From Prosapia bicincta (Eukaryota; Arthropoda; Insecta; Hemiptera; Cercopidae): 64,000 nucleotides of DNA. Positions 21,623 through 35,200 of the stretch are shown piece after piece (positions within the stretch are counted from its first letter, which is position 1; every line of letters begins with the position of its first letter). The notes under the pieces were generated by a model, which worked only from the letters and a program-made list of their open reading frames with translations, was not told the DNA's origin and searched no databases. The stretch covers positions 79,365,928 to 79,429,927 of the forward strand of contig JBAIZL010000003.1 of the NCBI GenBank assembly GCA_036971475.1. Direction: 5' to 3'. A program made the position numbers and the translations under genes.

Positions 21623-22856
21623 AGGTTAGTGTTGGTGGGTAAAGATTATTTAGATTTTTTGGACTAGGAGACTGACAGACTTACCTTGGTAAGAGTCCAC
21701 TCTGTAGTCTTGAAATAGAAACATATAAAAGCACTTAAACAATGATATATTTCAACCACACAGTGGTCTTTGTCAATCGAAGAGAAAACACAAAAAGAAA
21801 TATGAGAGAATGAAATAAAATAATTGTAATCACAGATTGTGTAGAGTAGTAATCAGATGTCACAGATTAAAGATATATATATATTGTTTCCATGAACATA
21901 TGAGTGATTATAGTTTATATAAGTCTGTCAGGGGAAAAGAGATAAGGCTATTAGGGGGGAAAAAAAATGAATGGATTTATCTGATGTTGAGGTTAGGGGA
22001 TTCTCTGGACTTGGTATACCACTTGTATGATAGTTCCCACCTTCCTTCTCAGTTCTGAGGGATTGCAATCAGGGGGGAGTGATTTAATTATGTTTGTGGT
22101 ATAGCAGTCATCAAAAGTTGTGATGTTGTGACTCGCAGCATGTTGAGCTGTTGGTCTATCCATATTCATAATTTTAACATCATGTCTGTGGCCATTCATT
22201 CTGATATTCAGACCATCCGTGGTCAGGCCTATGTACTGTGCTGAGCAAAGTTTACATTGTAGCTGGTATATGACATTTTTCGATGTACAATTATGATGAC
22301 CCTGTATATTGAAGACCATTTTTGTTGTTTGGCTGTTGAAACTATTTGCTGAGGGGTGTATTGGACACGTCTTGCATCTAGGTCTATTGCATGGGAAGGA
22401 GCCATGAGGAAGTTTGTGTGGTTTCTCTGCATCAGGGTCTGGTAGTTTAGGATGTACTAGGATGTTTTTCAAGTTGGGAGGTTGCTTGTACGAAATTTGC
22501 GGTGGATCGGTGAAAAGATTTTTGGTGTGGACGGAAGCTTGAAGATTATTGAAGCCATCTCTCAATATCTTGTTGAGTTTATGTAGACCAGGATGGTAGT
22601 CTGTTATTAAAGACAGTTTATTTTGTTCTGTTTGTGGTTTATGGTGAACCGAGGATTGTGCTGAATGAATTTGGTTTTCAATGAGTTTTTCGGGTTTCCT
22701 CTTCTCTGGAAGGCTGTTGATATCTTTCTATTAAAATCTTCCAATTCCCTATCATTCGAACAGATTCTCTTACCCCTGATTGCTTGACTGTATGGAATGG
22801 ATAGTTTTATGTTTATTGGGTGGTTGCTGTCAAAATGGAGATATTGTAGGTTTCTT
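21620..22856 (-). mobile_element. PLE family B, copy 2 (minus strand)
   Basis: The 3' end (21620-22000) and coding for the linker and GIY-YIG (open 22565-21993: PCNRPRCKTCPIH, YQLQCKLCSAQYIGLTTDG, RMNGHRHD), preceded by the RT thumb (YSQAIRGKRICSNDRELEDF, 22906-22607). It is nearly identical to the copy at 12369-13255, which suggests recent copying. 5'-truncated at 22856, where PLE C starts on the opposite strand. Confidence 0.88.
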
Positions 22857-24500
22857 TTCAAGAATATAATTATAATTTTCAATTTGAGGGAAAGAACTAT
22901 TTGCAAATAAAAGGAACAGCAATGGGTACTAGGATGGCCCCGTCGTACGCAAACCTGTATATGGGTAATATCGAAACAGATTTCCTAAAAACTCAAACAC
23001 ACCAACCATTATGTTGGTACAGATATATAGACGATATATTCGTAATTTGGACACAGGGAATCTCAACACTGGAAAGTTTTTTGAAGGGCTTATCACTATG
23101 CTCCACACTTCAATTCACCTGGGAGAAGTCTGCAGCAACAATCACCTTCTTGGATGTAGATGTAACAATCAGAGATGGGAATATCTATACAGGTGTCCAC
23201 ATCAAACCGACGAACCATCTACAATACCTACATTTCAATAGCAACCACCCCATGAATATAAAAAGGTCCATACCATACAGTCAGGCAATCAGGGGCAAGA
23301 GAATTTGTTCCAACGATATAGCATTGGAAGACTTTAATAGAAAGACCTTAATAGCTTTCCAAAAAAGAGGATACCCTAAAAAACTCGTTGAGGATCAAAT
23401 CCGCTTGGCTCAGTCATCTGATGTACCCAGACCACCTATGGAGGACAAATTGTCTTTAGTTACAGATTACCATCCAGGCCTAACGAAGCTGAACAAAATA
23501 TTAAAGGATGGCTTCAAGATTCTTCAAGCTTCCGCCCACACCAAAGATCTTTTCTCAAATCCACCACATATTTGGTTCAGATAACCGTTCAATTTAAAAA
23601 GTATTTTAGTACATCAAAAATTACCAGATCCAAGTACTGAAAAACCGCCCAAACTTCCTCACGGCTCCTTTCCGTGCAATAGACCAAGATGCAAGACATG
23701 TCCAATACACATCCCAACAAATAGTTTCCATAGCCTAGCAACCAATGTGGACTTCAAGATTAAGGGTTATCATACTTGTACATCCAGTAATGTAATATAC
23801 CAGTTACAATGTAAATTTTGCCCGGCACAGTACATAGGCCTTACCACGGATAGTCTGAGCATCAGAATGAATGGCCACAGACATGACGTTGGAACCATGA
23901 ACATAGACAGGCCAACCGCTCAACACGCTGCTAGTCACAACATCATCTCTTTCAATGATTGCTATACCACCAAAATAATTAAAGCCCTCCCCCCTGATTG
24001 CAACTCTTCAGAATTAAGAAGATGGGGAGTTATCATACCAGTGGTATACCAAATCTAGAGAGCCTCCTAACCTCAACATCAGATAAAACTCCTTTTAACT
24101 TCCCCCTAACTTCTACCATTTTTAACAGCTCCATTACCTTCCTTCTGACAGACTTTTAATATCTAGTTTCAAGTAACCTATCTTTACACGATTCACATAT
24201 AACAATTTCTACACATATCACATATAGCACTATATCATAAACTATAAATCTGTGAATCTGTGACATTTGGATGTTTATACACATCTGTGGTTCACTTCAA
24301 TCTTATGTTTTGTTTTTTTCTCTTTCTTGACTGAAGAAGATCATGTTGATCGAAATATTTCAAATAAAAGTGTATTAAGTGTTTTATATGTGCTTATTTC
24401 CAAGAGATTGCAGTTTTGGACTATTGCCTTTAGGTAAGTCTGTCAGTCTCCTATCAAGTCCAAAAATTCCTAAATAAGCTTTAAGCTCTACTAGAACTAA
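22857..24500 (+). mobile_element. PLE family C, copy 2 (RT palm to GIY-YIG)
   Basis: The best preserved Penelope/Neptune-like copy. The open segment 22901-23584 starts in the RT palm (KGTAMGTRMAPSYANLYMGN), has the YIDD box (YRYIDDIFVIW), the thumb (FLDVDVTI, YSQAIRGKRICSND) and the connector. A single TAA near 23582 interrupts it. Coding then resumes with PHGSFPCNRPRCKTCPIH and a GIY-YIG domain in 23747-24058 (YQLQCKFCPAQYIGLTTDS, RMNGHRHD). The first RT motifs are missing because the copy is 5'-truncated at 22857. 24060-24500 is the 3' end, with CTGAAGAAGATC and GATCGAAA near 24330. Confidence 0.9.
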
Positions 24501-24523
24501 CCTATAAATATATATATATATAT

Positions 24524-24834
24524 ATGAAGTTAATATATTACTATGCAAGTAATTTTATCCACCATTAAGTGCAATAATTTTACCTTGAGTGATGAGGCAC
24601 CTTTCGGTCGTTGACCATTGTCGAATCACTGATGTTTTTCTGTTGTGGATGTTCGGTCTGTGAAGTTGGTGTCTGTTGACGTAACGCGCCAACTTCACAG
24701 ACCGAACATCCACAACAGAAAAACATCAGTGATTCGACAATGGTCAACGACCGAAAGGTGCCTCATCACTCAAGGTAAAATTATTGCACTTAATGGTGGA
24801 TAAAATTACTTGCATAGCAATATATTAACTTCAT
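24524..24834. mobile_element. PLE A fold-back 2 (palindrome)
   Basis: Two A tails facing each other: arms 24524-24669 and 24689-24834 (146 bp) around a 19-nt spacer. Nothing but tail is present. A further A tail continues to 24880, then short (TA)n at 24881-24904 and 24985-25008 with another tail piece between. Confidence 0.9.
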
Positions 24835-25008
24835 AAAGTCAGTGCAACGGAAAAACAATGGATAACGTTAAATATCAAGAATATATATATATATATATAT
24901 ATATGAAGTTAATGAAGTATATTATGAAGTTAACTTCATAAAGTCAGTGCAACGGAAAAACAATGGATAATGTTAAATATCAAGAATATATATATATATA
25001 TATATATA

Positions 25009-25104
25009 GATTTTTTGGACTAGGAGACTGACAGACTTACCTTGGTAAGAGTCCACACTGTAGTCTTGAAATAGAAACACGTAAAAGCATTTAAACAATG
25101 ATAT
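25009..25104 (-). mobile_element. PLE B 3' end fragment
   Basis: 96 bp of the B end in minus orientation (TTTTTTGGACTAGGAGACTG) next to (TA)n. It stops where PLE E begins. Confidence 0.75.
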
Positions 25105-27056
25105 CACTTTCACTATATGTACTTAAACAAGAATCTTACTTGGTATTTATGCGAGTTAACTTTAAAAGACTGGTTTTGTCTCCATCATCGGGCATCACTG
25201 ACCGGGGGGTTGTAGTAGACTGCGGCTGTGTGGAAGTTCCCATTGTCATAAGGTGTGGTGTACCGTTATGTTCTATTTTCAGATTCACTGCACTCTGCGA
25301 GTCTTTAAAGTTTGTTTTGGGGTTAATTTTGTCTATTAGGTTGAAAAATTTATCGCTTTTTGATTTTATTTGTTCGTTAATGATATTATTTTTATCTTTA
25401 TACATTTGTAGTTGTTCCCAGATTCTCATTTTGAGACCTTTTTGTACTTAAAATTTATCTATAGTTTTTGAATTGTATCTTTTTTTTTGGCTATTTGATA
25501 TATTTTTTGTTTTTCTTTGGTTTTTTCTTCATTATTTAGAGGCAGTTTTAGCATTCTGTAAGAGTGAATTGTAAGCAGCCATTTTGTGGGGTATAATTAG
25601 AGTGGTTTGGTATTTATTGTATTAATGGTTTGTGTGGATTTCCTATAAATTGAGTATTCAATGTTACTTGTATTTCTGGTTATAATTAGTTCTAGATAGT
25701 TTATTTTATTGTTTACTTCTTCCTCCATGGTGAATTTTATATTAGGGTCTAAGCTGTTGATTTCATTTAGGATGATATTATTATTTATTGCTTTATTTTG
25801 TGAGATGTATAATCCATTGCCAACATATCGTTCCTATGAACGTTGGGGGTCATGTGTTTTTATGGTTTGTGTGATTAATTTGTCAAGGTTTTGGAGGTAA
25901 ATTTCTGATATTATACTTGAGAGGGGTGATCCCATTGCTAAGCTATCGATTTATTTATATATCTTATTATTAAATATGAAATAGTTTTGGTTTAGTATGG
26001 TCTTTAGGCATTTTGTGATTTGGTTTGTGTATTTGGGGTTGGTTTTAAGGTCAATTAATTTGTTTTTTTAGTATTTGGATGGTATCGTTTATTGGTATAT
26101 TAGAGTACATGATTGTGATATATCAAATGATATAAATTTGATATTTTTGCTTATGTTTATTGTTTTTAGTATTTCGGTTAATTTAATTGAGTTTTTTATG
26201 GTGCATATTTTCCGATTTAAGTTCATGTTTTAGGTTATTGGCGATTATTTGTGTTATTTTATAGGCAGGTGCATTTTTAAAATTTATTAGTGGTCTTATA
26301 TGATTCTTGATTTTATGTATTTTTATGAGGGCGTTCATTTTGGGGGCTTTGGATTGTGTATTGTGTATTGGTAAGGTTTTTTTTGGCTAAATAAATTGTC
26401 ATTGTTTTTTGCTAATTGTATGATTTTGTTTTGGTATTTTTTAGTGGGGTCTTTGTTCAATTCTATGCAATTGTTGGTATTTTATGAATTCTTCTGTTTT
26501 TTTTGTTATATTCTGTTTTTGAAATGATTACTGTAGTGTTGCTTTTGTCCACTTTTGTTGCAATTATTTCGTTTTTGAATAGTTTATGTTTCAATTCGTT
26601 AATTTAGTTTATATGTATTTCATTTTTAATGCGATTTCCTTTTTTGATTTTCGTCATTTATGAGATTTATTGCCAGTTCTGTTTTTACTATGAGGTTTTC
26701 TATTGTGCTTTGTAATTTTGGTTTGATGTTGGTTTTTGTGCTATTTTAGAGTACGTTTACTTCTTCTTTGATGAAATTCGTTTTTGTAAGGTTTATAAAA
26801 CTGGGGGTGGAATTGATGGATTGTTGTGATATTGTCTATGTTATTTTGTTTTTCTATTAGTTTGTTAAGTTTAGATTCTATTTTTTGTTTTTTAATTGAA
26901 GTGAATTTCTTGCATTTGTCTTGAATTTTGATATATTTATAATGCCATTGGTTTGGTTTAAGCATGTTATCTAATTCTAAGTGTGTTTTTAAGAGTGTAT
27001 TAATTATAAGTGCGTTTTTAAGAGTGTATTAATTAATTTGTTTTTCTTTGTGTATA
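25105..27056 (-). mobile_element. PLE family E, minus copy (N-terminal region and RT)
   Basis: Minus strand: N-terminal segment (26965-26741), heavily broken fingers and palm, then AMGSPLSSIISEIYLQNLDK near 25900. The active-site box is damaged here (YVGN, where the plus copy reads YVDD), followed by thumb residues (INYLELIITRN, IYRKSTQ) and a last open segment 25429-25136. It is a diverged PLE RT with many stops. No GIY-YIG seen at its end. It meets an E copy of opposite orientation at about 27056-27066. Confidence 0.75.
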
Positions 27057-27061
27057 GAAAT

Positions 27062-28396
27062 TTAATACAAAATTCGCCAAAACCTTGATAAACTAATCAC
27101 ACAAACCATAAAAACACACGACCCCAATGGACATTGGATACGATATGTTGACGATGGATTATACATCTCACAAAATAAAACAATAAATAATAATATCATC
27201 CTAAATGAAATCAACAACTTACACCCTAATATAAAATTCACCATGGAGGAAGAAATAAACTATCTAGATCTAACAATAACCAGAAATACAAGTAACATTG
27301 AATACTCAATTTATAGGAAACCTACACAAACCATTAATACAATATACCAAACCACTCTAACCCTCCCCCACAACATTAAATGGCTGCTTACAACTCCCTT
27401 TTATACAGAATGCTAAAAGTGTCTCTAAATAATGAAGAAAAAACCAAAGAAACCAACCACCCCTGGACACACAAAATTAACACTTACAGTAACATGATAA
27501 ATACAGCAATAAAATACACACAAGATAACAAACAAAAATTAAACGAAGAATTAGATAACCTTACAAAAATAGCAATAGAAAATGGATACAACAAACACCT
27601 TATAAAAAACATATACAATAAATTTACAAAAAAACCTAACCTCAACACAACACTACAACCTGAATACAAAAATAATAAAAATAAAAAAATCTACCTAAAA
27701 TATAAATACACCAATAACAAAATAGAAAAACTAACATACATCAAAGAATACTACACTCCAACATACAAACCAAACAACAAAATAATAAAATATCTTAATA
27801 ACACAAACCACAAAACAAATACAGAAAAACATAACCTATCAGGAGTTTACAAAATTACATGTAACGACTGCAATGCATTTTACATAGGGAAACGACCAGA
27901 TCATTTAAAATAAGATTTGAAGAACATTACAGAGCATTCAAAAATAAAAATACAAAAGTATCAAATGTTACAGCATACCTAATATTACATAAACATGAAA
28001 TAAACTACGGAAATAACCTAACCATACTTGAAATAAATAATAACACAATAGAATTAAACTCACTAGAAAAATACCACTTTTATAAAAACACATACAACAA
28101 TTTAATGAACCTACAGACCACATATACAGAAGACATACTATATAAAAACATAATACACGCAGATCAAGAGAAAATGTGTGTAACATCAACAAATACCAAC
28201 ATCACGGACCGAACATCTACACCGAACAACATCTACAGAAAAATATCAGTAATTTAACAATGGTCAAGTGACCGAAAGGTGCCTCATCACACAAGGTAAA
28301 ATCATTGCACTTAATGGTGGATAAAAATACTACAATAGTAATATATTAACTTCATAAAGTCAGTGCAACGGAAAAACAATGGATAACGTAAAATAT

Positions 28397-28398
<2 letters not shown>
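27062..28398 (+). mobile_element. Chimeric PLE: family E thumb joined to family A linker and GIY-YIG
   Basis: 27062-27455 matches family E (RYVDDGLYISQ, INYLDLTITRN, IYRKPTQ). From about 27456 the sequence is family A (HPWTHKINTYSNMI, connector, GVYKITCNDCNAFYIG). The join lies inside the open segment 27380-27913 and keeps its frame. A 1-nt loss near 27893 then breaks the GIY-YIG, whose remaining residues (FKIRFEEHYRAF) follow in another frame. The A tail ends at 28398 in (TA)n. Confidence 0.85.

Positions 28399-28465
<67 letters not shown>
28399..28465. repeat. (TA)n microsatellite after chimeric PLE
   Basis: About 33 TA units directly after the AAATATCAA end of PLE A. Confidence 0.95.
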
Positions 28466-28469
<4 letters not shown>

Positions 28470-29052
28470 CTTAAAATATTTTGGCTATTCTCCAAGAAAT
28501 TGCAGATATTGGGGCCGGCAGCTAAAGTGTTAAATAGAATAACTTCTTTAAGATTTACAAAGCTAAGTGCACTGCAAGTCATCTGCTAGTACTGTTTGAA
28601 GGAAAAATGTAATCACCAGTTTATAAATATGAGTTGGGAAAACTCAGGTTCATTAGAAAAAGTACCCCTAATGAATTTATTTAAAATATTACTATTCATA
28701 AACATGTAATAAATATTTTTTTAAAATAAAATAAGATTTAATAATGAATACAAAATTAATAGATTCATATTTTCGGCAATATTTCTTGAAACTTTTGCAA
28801 AACTATTAGCTCTAATTTATTCTTCGTAGTGCAGATTTTGGTTTTAAATGTTAAATCATTATTGTTTCTTATATTATATCAAATATTGGGTAATTTCTCA
28901 TGGCGCAAAATTAAATATTTCTCAATTCAAAATTTCTAGACGTGGTTATAAAAAAGTTTTTACTTCAGTCGGCACTACACTCCTGCCACGTTTATCCCAC
29001 AATTAGTTTTTTTAAAAATAAATAAGCAATTAACAAAAAACCAATATATTAC
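28466..29052. other. End of intron 5, no gene
   Basis: 28513-28533 carries an inverted copy of the TTAACACTTTAGCTGCC repeat end seen at 10231. The rest is unremarkable AT-rich intron. Confidence 0.5.
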
Positions 29053-29194
29053 CAGAAGCATTAGATTCCAGAGGTAAATCCATCTGAGACTTTGCCATTT
29101 TTTCAAGCACCAACACTTTAAGAGCATTTTCAGATGCCTGCGATTTGGCTGATAACTTTGACATTCCTTGACCAGTGAAAACTTTGCCATCAAC
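29053..29194 (-). CDS. dsRBD gene exon 5 (second half of first dsRBD)
   Basis: Acceptor TTTAG right of 29194 and donor GTAATA left of 29053; phase 0 in, phase 1 out. It starts VDGKVFTGQG, the last strand and glycine turn of a dsRBD, then the second helix GMSKLSAKSQASENALKVLV, and ends with a polar linker (AKSQMDLPLESNASG). The lysine pair that contacts RNA is reduced to SKLSAK, so binding may be weaker than in a canonical domain. The satellite array begins only about 22 nt beyond the acceptor. Confidence 0.9.
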
Positions 29195-29216
29195 CTAAAC
29201 ACACAATAATTTTCGT

Positions 29217-32200
29217 TATTCTACTTTTAACAAGTAGGGCTATATTAGATTCTGTAGTTCAGAAACACTGGATACTGAGGAGAGGGTTTATATTAAATAG
29301 ATGCCTGAGTAATAGATGCTAAATGGGATTTAACTTTATTCTACTTTTAACGAGTAGTGCTACATTAGATTCTGTAGTCCAGAAACATTGGATATTGAGG
29401 GGAGTATTTGGAATATAGAGATGTCTGAGTAAAAGATGCTCAAGGGGAAATAATTTTATTCTACTTTAAACAAGTAGAGCTATATTAGATTCTGTAGTCC
29501 AGAAAAATTGGATACTGAGGGGAGGTTTGGATTATAGAGATGTCTGAGTAACAGATGCTCAAGGGAGAATAATTCTAATCTACTTTTAATAATTAGGGCT
29601 ACATTAGATTCTGTAGTCCATAAACATTGGATACTGAGGGGAGGTTTGGATTATAGAGATGTCTGAGTAACAGATGCTCAAGGGGGAATAATTCTATCCT
29701 GCTTTTAACGAGTATCGCTACATTAGATTCTGTAGTCCAGAAACACTGGATACTAAAGGGAAGGTTTGGACCTGAGTAATATAAAGATGCTCAAGGGGAA
29801 ATAATTCTATTCTACTTTTAACAAGTAGAGCTATATTAGATTCTGTAGTCCAGATACACTGGATACTAAAGGGAAGGTTTGGATTATAGAGATGCCTGAG
29901 TAATATAAAGATGCTCAAGGGAAAATAATTCTATTCTACTTTTAACGAGTATCGCTACATTAGATTCTGTAGTCCAGAAACACTGGATACTAAAGGGAAA
30001 GTTTGGATTATAGAGATGCCTGAGTAATATAAAGATTCTCAAGGGAAAATAATTCTATTCTACTTTTAACGAGTATCGCTACATTAGATTCTGTAGTCCA
30101 GAAACACTGGATACTAAAGGGAAGGTTTGGATTATAGAGATGCCTGAGTAATATAAAGATGCTCAAGGGAAAATAATTCTATTCTACTTTTAACGAGTAT
30201 CGCTACATTAGATTCTGTAGTCCAGAAACACTGGATACTAAAGGGAAGGTTTGGATTATAGAGATGCCTGAGTAATATAAAGATGCTCAAGGGAAAATAA
30301 TTCTATTCTACTTTTAACGAGTATCGCTACATTAGATTCTGTAGTCCAGATACACTGGATACTAAAGGGAAGGTTTGGATTATAGAGATGCCTGAGTAAT
30401 ATAAAGATGCTCAAGGGAAAATAATTCTATTCTACTTTTAACGAGTATCGCTACATTAGATTCTGTAGTCCAGAAACACTGGATACTAAAGGGAAAGTTT
30501 GGATTATAGAGATGCCTGAGTAATATAAAGATTCTCAAGGGAAAATAATTCTATTCTACTTTTAACGAGTATCGCTACATTAGATTCTGTAGTCCAGAAA
30601 CACTGGATACTAAAGGGAAGGTTTGGATTATAGAGATGCCTGAGTAATATAAAGATGCTCAAGGGAAAATAATTCTATTCTACTTTTAACGAGTATCGCT
30701 ACATTAGATTCTGTAGTCCAGAAACACTGGATACTAAAGGGAAGGTTTGGATTATAGAGATGCCTGAGTAATATAAAGATGCTCAAGGGAAAATAATTCT
30801 ATTCTACTTTTAACGAGTATCGCTACATTAGGTTCTGTAGTCCAGAAACACTGGATACTAAAGGGAAGGTTTGGATTATAGAGATGCCTGAGTAATATAA
30901 AGATGCTCAAGGGAAAATAATTCTATTCTACTTTTAACGAGTATCGCTACATTAGATTCTGTAGTCCAGATACACTGGATACTAAAGGGAAAGTTTGGAT
31001 TATAGAGATGCCTGAGTAATATAAAGATGCTCAAGGGAAAATAATTCTATTCTACTTTTAACGAATATCGCTACATTAGATTCTGTAGTTCAGATACACT
31101 GGATACTAAAGGGAAGGTTTGGACCTGAGTAATATAAAGATGCTCAAGGGGAAATAATTCTATTCTACTTTTAACAAGTGGCGCTACATTAGATTCTGTA
31201 GTCCAGAAACACTGGATACTAAAGGGAAGGTTTGGATTATAGAGATGCCTGAGTAATATAAAGATGCTCAAGGGAAAATAATTCTATTCTACTTTTAACG
31301 AGTATCGCTACATTAGATTCTGTAGTTCAGATACACTGGATACTAAAGGGAAGGTTTGGACCTGAGTAATATAAAGATGCTCAAGGGGAAATAATTCTAT
31401 TCTACTTTTAACAAGTAGAGCTATATTAGATTCTGTAGTCCAGAAACACTGGATACTAAAGGGAAGGTTTGGACCTGAGTAATATAAAGATGCTCAAGGG
31501 AAAATAATTCTATTCTACTTTTAACGAGTGGCGCTACATTAGATTCTGTAGTCCAGAAACACTGGATACTAAAGGGAAGGTTTGGACCTGAGTAATATAA
31601 AGATGCTCAAGGGGAAATAATTCTATTCTACTTTTAACAAGTAGAGCTATATTAGATTCTGTAGTCCAGAAACACTGGATACTAAAGGGAAGGTTTGGAC
31701 CTGAGTAATATAAAGATGCTCAAGGGGAAATAATTCTATTCTACTTTTAACGAGTGGCGCTACATTAGATTCTGTAGTCCAGAAACACTGGATACTAAAG
31801 GGAAGGTTTGGACCTGAGTAATATAAAGATGCTCAAGGGGAAATAATTCTATTCTACTTTTAACGAGTGGCGCTACATTAGATTCTGTAGTCCAGAAACA
31901 CTGGATACTAAAGGGAAGGTTTGGACCTGAGTAATATAAAGATGCTCAAGGGGAAATAATTCTATTCTACTTTTAACGAGTGGCGCTACATTAGATTCTG
32001 TAGTCCAGAAACACTGGATACTAAAGGGAAGGTTTGGACCTGAGTAATATAAAGATGCTCAAGGGGAAATAATTCTATTCTACTTTTAACGAGTGGCGCT
32101 ACATTAGATTCTGTAGTCCAGAAACACTGGATACTAAAGGGAAGGTTTGGACCTGAGTAATATAAAGATGCTCAAGGGGAAATAATTCTATTCTACTTTT

Positions 32201-35200
32201 AACGAGTGGCGCTACATTAGATTCTGTAGTCCAGAAACACTGGATACTAAAGGGAAGGTTTGGACCTGAGTAATATAAAGATGCTCAAGGGGAAATAATT
32301 CTATTCTACTTTTAACGAGTGGCGCTACATTAGATTCTGTAGTCCAGAAACACTGGATACTAAAGGGAAGGTTTGGACCTGAGTAATATAAAAATGCTCA
32401 AGGGGAAATAATTCTATTCTACTTTTAACGAGTGGCGCTACATTAGATTCTGTAGTCCAGAAACACTGGATACTAAAGGGAAGGTTTGGACCTGAGTAAT
32501 ATAAAAATGCTCAAGGGGAAATAATTCTATTCTACTTTTAACAAGTAGAGCTATATTAGATTCTGTAGTCCAGAAACACTGGATACTAAAGGGAAGGTTT
32601 GGACCTGAGTAATATAAAGATGCTCAAGGGGAAATAATTCTATTCTACTTTTAACGAGTGGCGCTACATTAGATTCTGTAGTCCAGAAACACTGGATACT
32701 AAAGGGAAGGTTTGGACCTGAGTAATATAAAGATGCTCAAGGGGAAATAATTCTATTCTACTTTTAACGAGTGGCGCTACATTAGATTCTGTAGTCCAGA
32801 AACACTGGATACTAAAGGGAAGGTTTGGACCTGAGTAATATAAAGATGCTCAAGGGGAAATAATTCTATTCTACTTTTAACGAGTGGCGCTACATTAGAT
32901 TCTGTAGTCCAGAAACACTGGATACTAAAGGGAAGGTTTGGACCTGAGTAATATAAAGATGCTCAAGGGGAAATAATTCTATTCTACTTTTAACGAGTGG
33001 CGCTACATTAGATTCTGTAGTCCAGAAACACTGGATACTAAAGGGAAGGTTTGGACCTGAGTAATATAAAGATGCTCAAGGGGAAATAATTCTATTCTAC
33101 TTTTAACGAGTGGCGCTACATTAGATTCTGTAGTCCAGAAACACTGGATACTAAAGGGAAGGTTTGGACCTGAGTAATATAAAGATGCTCAAGGGGAAAT
33201 AATTCTATTCTACTTTTAACGAGTGGCGCTACATTAGATTCTGTAGTCCAGAAACACTGGATACTAAAGGGAAGGTTTGGACCTGAGTAATATAAAAATG
33301 CTCAAGGGGAAATAATTCTATTCTACTTTTAACGAGTGGCGCTACATTAGATTCTGTAGTCCAGAAACACTGGATACTAAAGGGAAGGTTTGGACCTGAG
33401 TAATATAAAAATGCTCAAGGGGAAATAATTCTATTCTACTTTTAACAAGTAGAGCTATATTAGATTCTGTAGTCCAGAAACACTGGATACTAAAGGGAAG
33501 GTTTGGACCTGAGTAATATAAAGATGCTCAAGGGGAAATAATTCTATTCTACTTTTAACGAGTGGCGCTACATTAGATTCTGTAGTCCAGAAACACTGGA
33601 TACTAAAGGGAAGGTTTGGACCTGAGTAATATAAAAATGCTCAAGGGGAAATAATTCTATTCTACTTTTAACAAGTAGAGCTATATTAGATTCTGTAGTC
33701 CAGAAACACTGGATACTAAAGGGAAGGTTTGGACCTGAGTAATATAAAAATGCTCAAGGGGAAATAATTCTATTCTACTTTTAACGAGTGGCGCTACATT
33801 AGATTCTGTAGTCCAGAAACACTGGATACTAAAGGGAAGGTTTGGACCTGAGTAATATAAAAATGCTCAAGGGGAAATAATTCTATTCTACTTTTAACAA
33901 GTAGAGCTATATTAGATTCTGTAGTCCAGAAACACTGGATACTAAAGGGAAGGTTTGGACCTGAGTAATATAAAGATGCTCAAGGGGAAATAATTCTATT
34001 CTACTTTTAACGAGTGGCGCTACATTAGATTCTGTAGTCCAGAAACACTGGATACTAAAGGGAAGGTTTGGACCTGAGTAATATAAAAATGCTCAAGGGG
34101 AAATAATTCTATTCTACTTTTAACAAGTAGAGCTATATTAGATTCTGTAGTCCAGAAACACTGGATACTAAAGGGAAGGTTTGGACCTGAGTAATATAAA
34201 AATGCTCAAGGGGAAATAATTCTATTCTACTTTTAACAAGTAGAGCTATATTAGATTCTGTAGTCCAGAAACACTGGATACTAAAGGGAAGGTTTGGACC
34301 TGAGTAATATAAAAATGCTCAAGGGGAAATAATTCTATTCTACTTTTAACAAGTAGAGCTATATTAGATTCTGTAGTCCAGAAACACTGGATACTAAAGG
34401 GAAGGTTTGGATTATAGAAATGTCTGAGTAACAGATGCTCAAGGGAGAATAATTCTATTCCGCTTTTAACGAGTAGCGCTACATTAGATTCTGTAGTTCA
34501 GAAACACTGGATACTGAGGAGAGGGTTTATATTACATAGATGCTCAAGGGGAAATAATTTTATTATATTTTTAACAAGTAGGGCTATATTAGATTTTGTA
34601 GTTCAAAAACATTGGATACTGAGGAGAGGGTTTATATTACAAAGATGCCTGAGTAGCAGATGCTCAAGAGAGAATAATTCTATTCTACTTTTAACACGTA
34701 GGGCTACATTAGATTCTGTAGTTCAGAAACATTGGATACTGAGGAGAGGGTTTATATTACAAAGATGCCTGAGTAGCAGATGCTCAAGAGAGAATAGTTC
34801 TATTCTACTTTTAACACGTAGGGCTACATTAGATTCTGTAGTTCAGAAACATTGGATACTGAGGAGAGGGTTTATATTACAAAGATGCCTGAGTAGCAGA
34901 TGCTCAAGAGAGAATAATTCTATTCTACTTTTAACACGTAGGGCTACATTAGATTCTGTAGTTCAGAAACATTGGATACTGAGGAGAGGGTTTATATTAC
35001 ATAGATGCTCAAGGGGAAATAATTTTATTCTACTTTTAACAAGTAGGGCTATATTAGATTTTGTAGTTCAGAAACATTGGATACTGAGGAGAGGGTTTAT
35101 ATTACATAGATGCTCAAGGGGAAATAATTTTATTCTACTTTTAACAAGTAGGGCTATATTAGATTTTGTAGTTCAGAAACATTGGATACTGAGGAGAGGG

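Noticed and set aside
24330..24375. Full hammerhead in PLE C end (CTGAAGAAGATC...GATCGAAA)
   Set aside because: Core and helix II fit, but I could not find a helix I partner after the expected cleavage site, so it is only mentioned as related to the A, B and D motifs.
25098..25451. 117-codon plus-strand ORF
   Set aside because: Antisense of PLE E coding on the minus strand.
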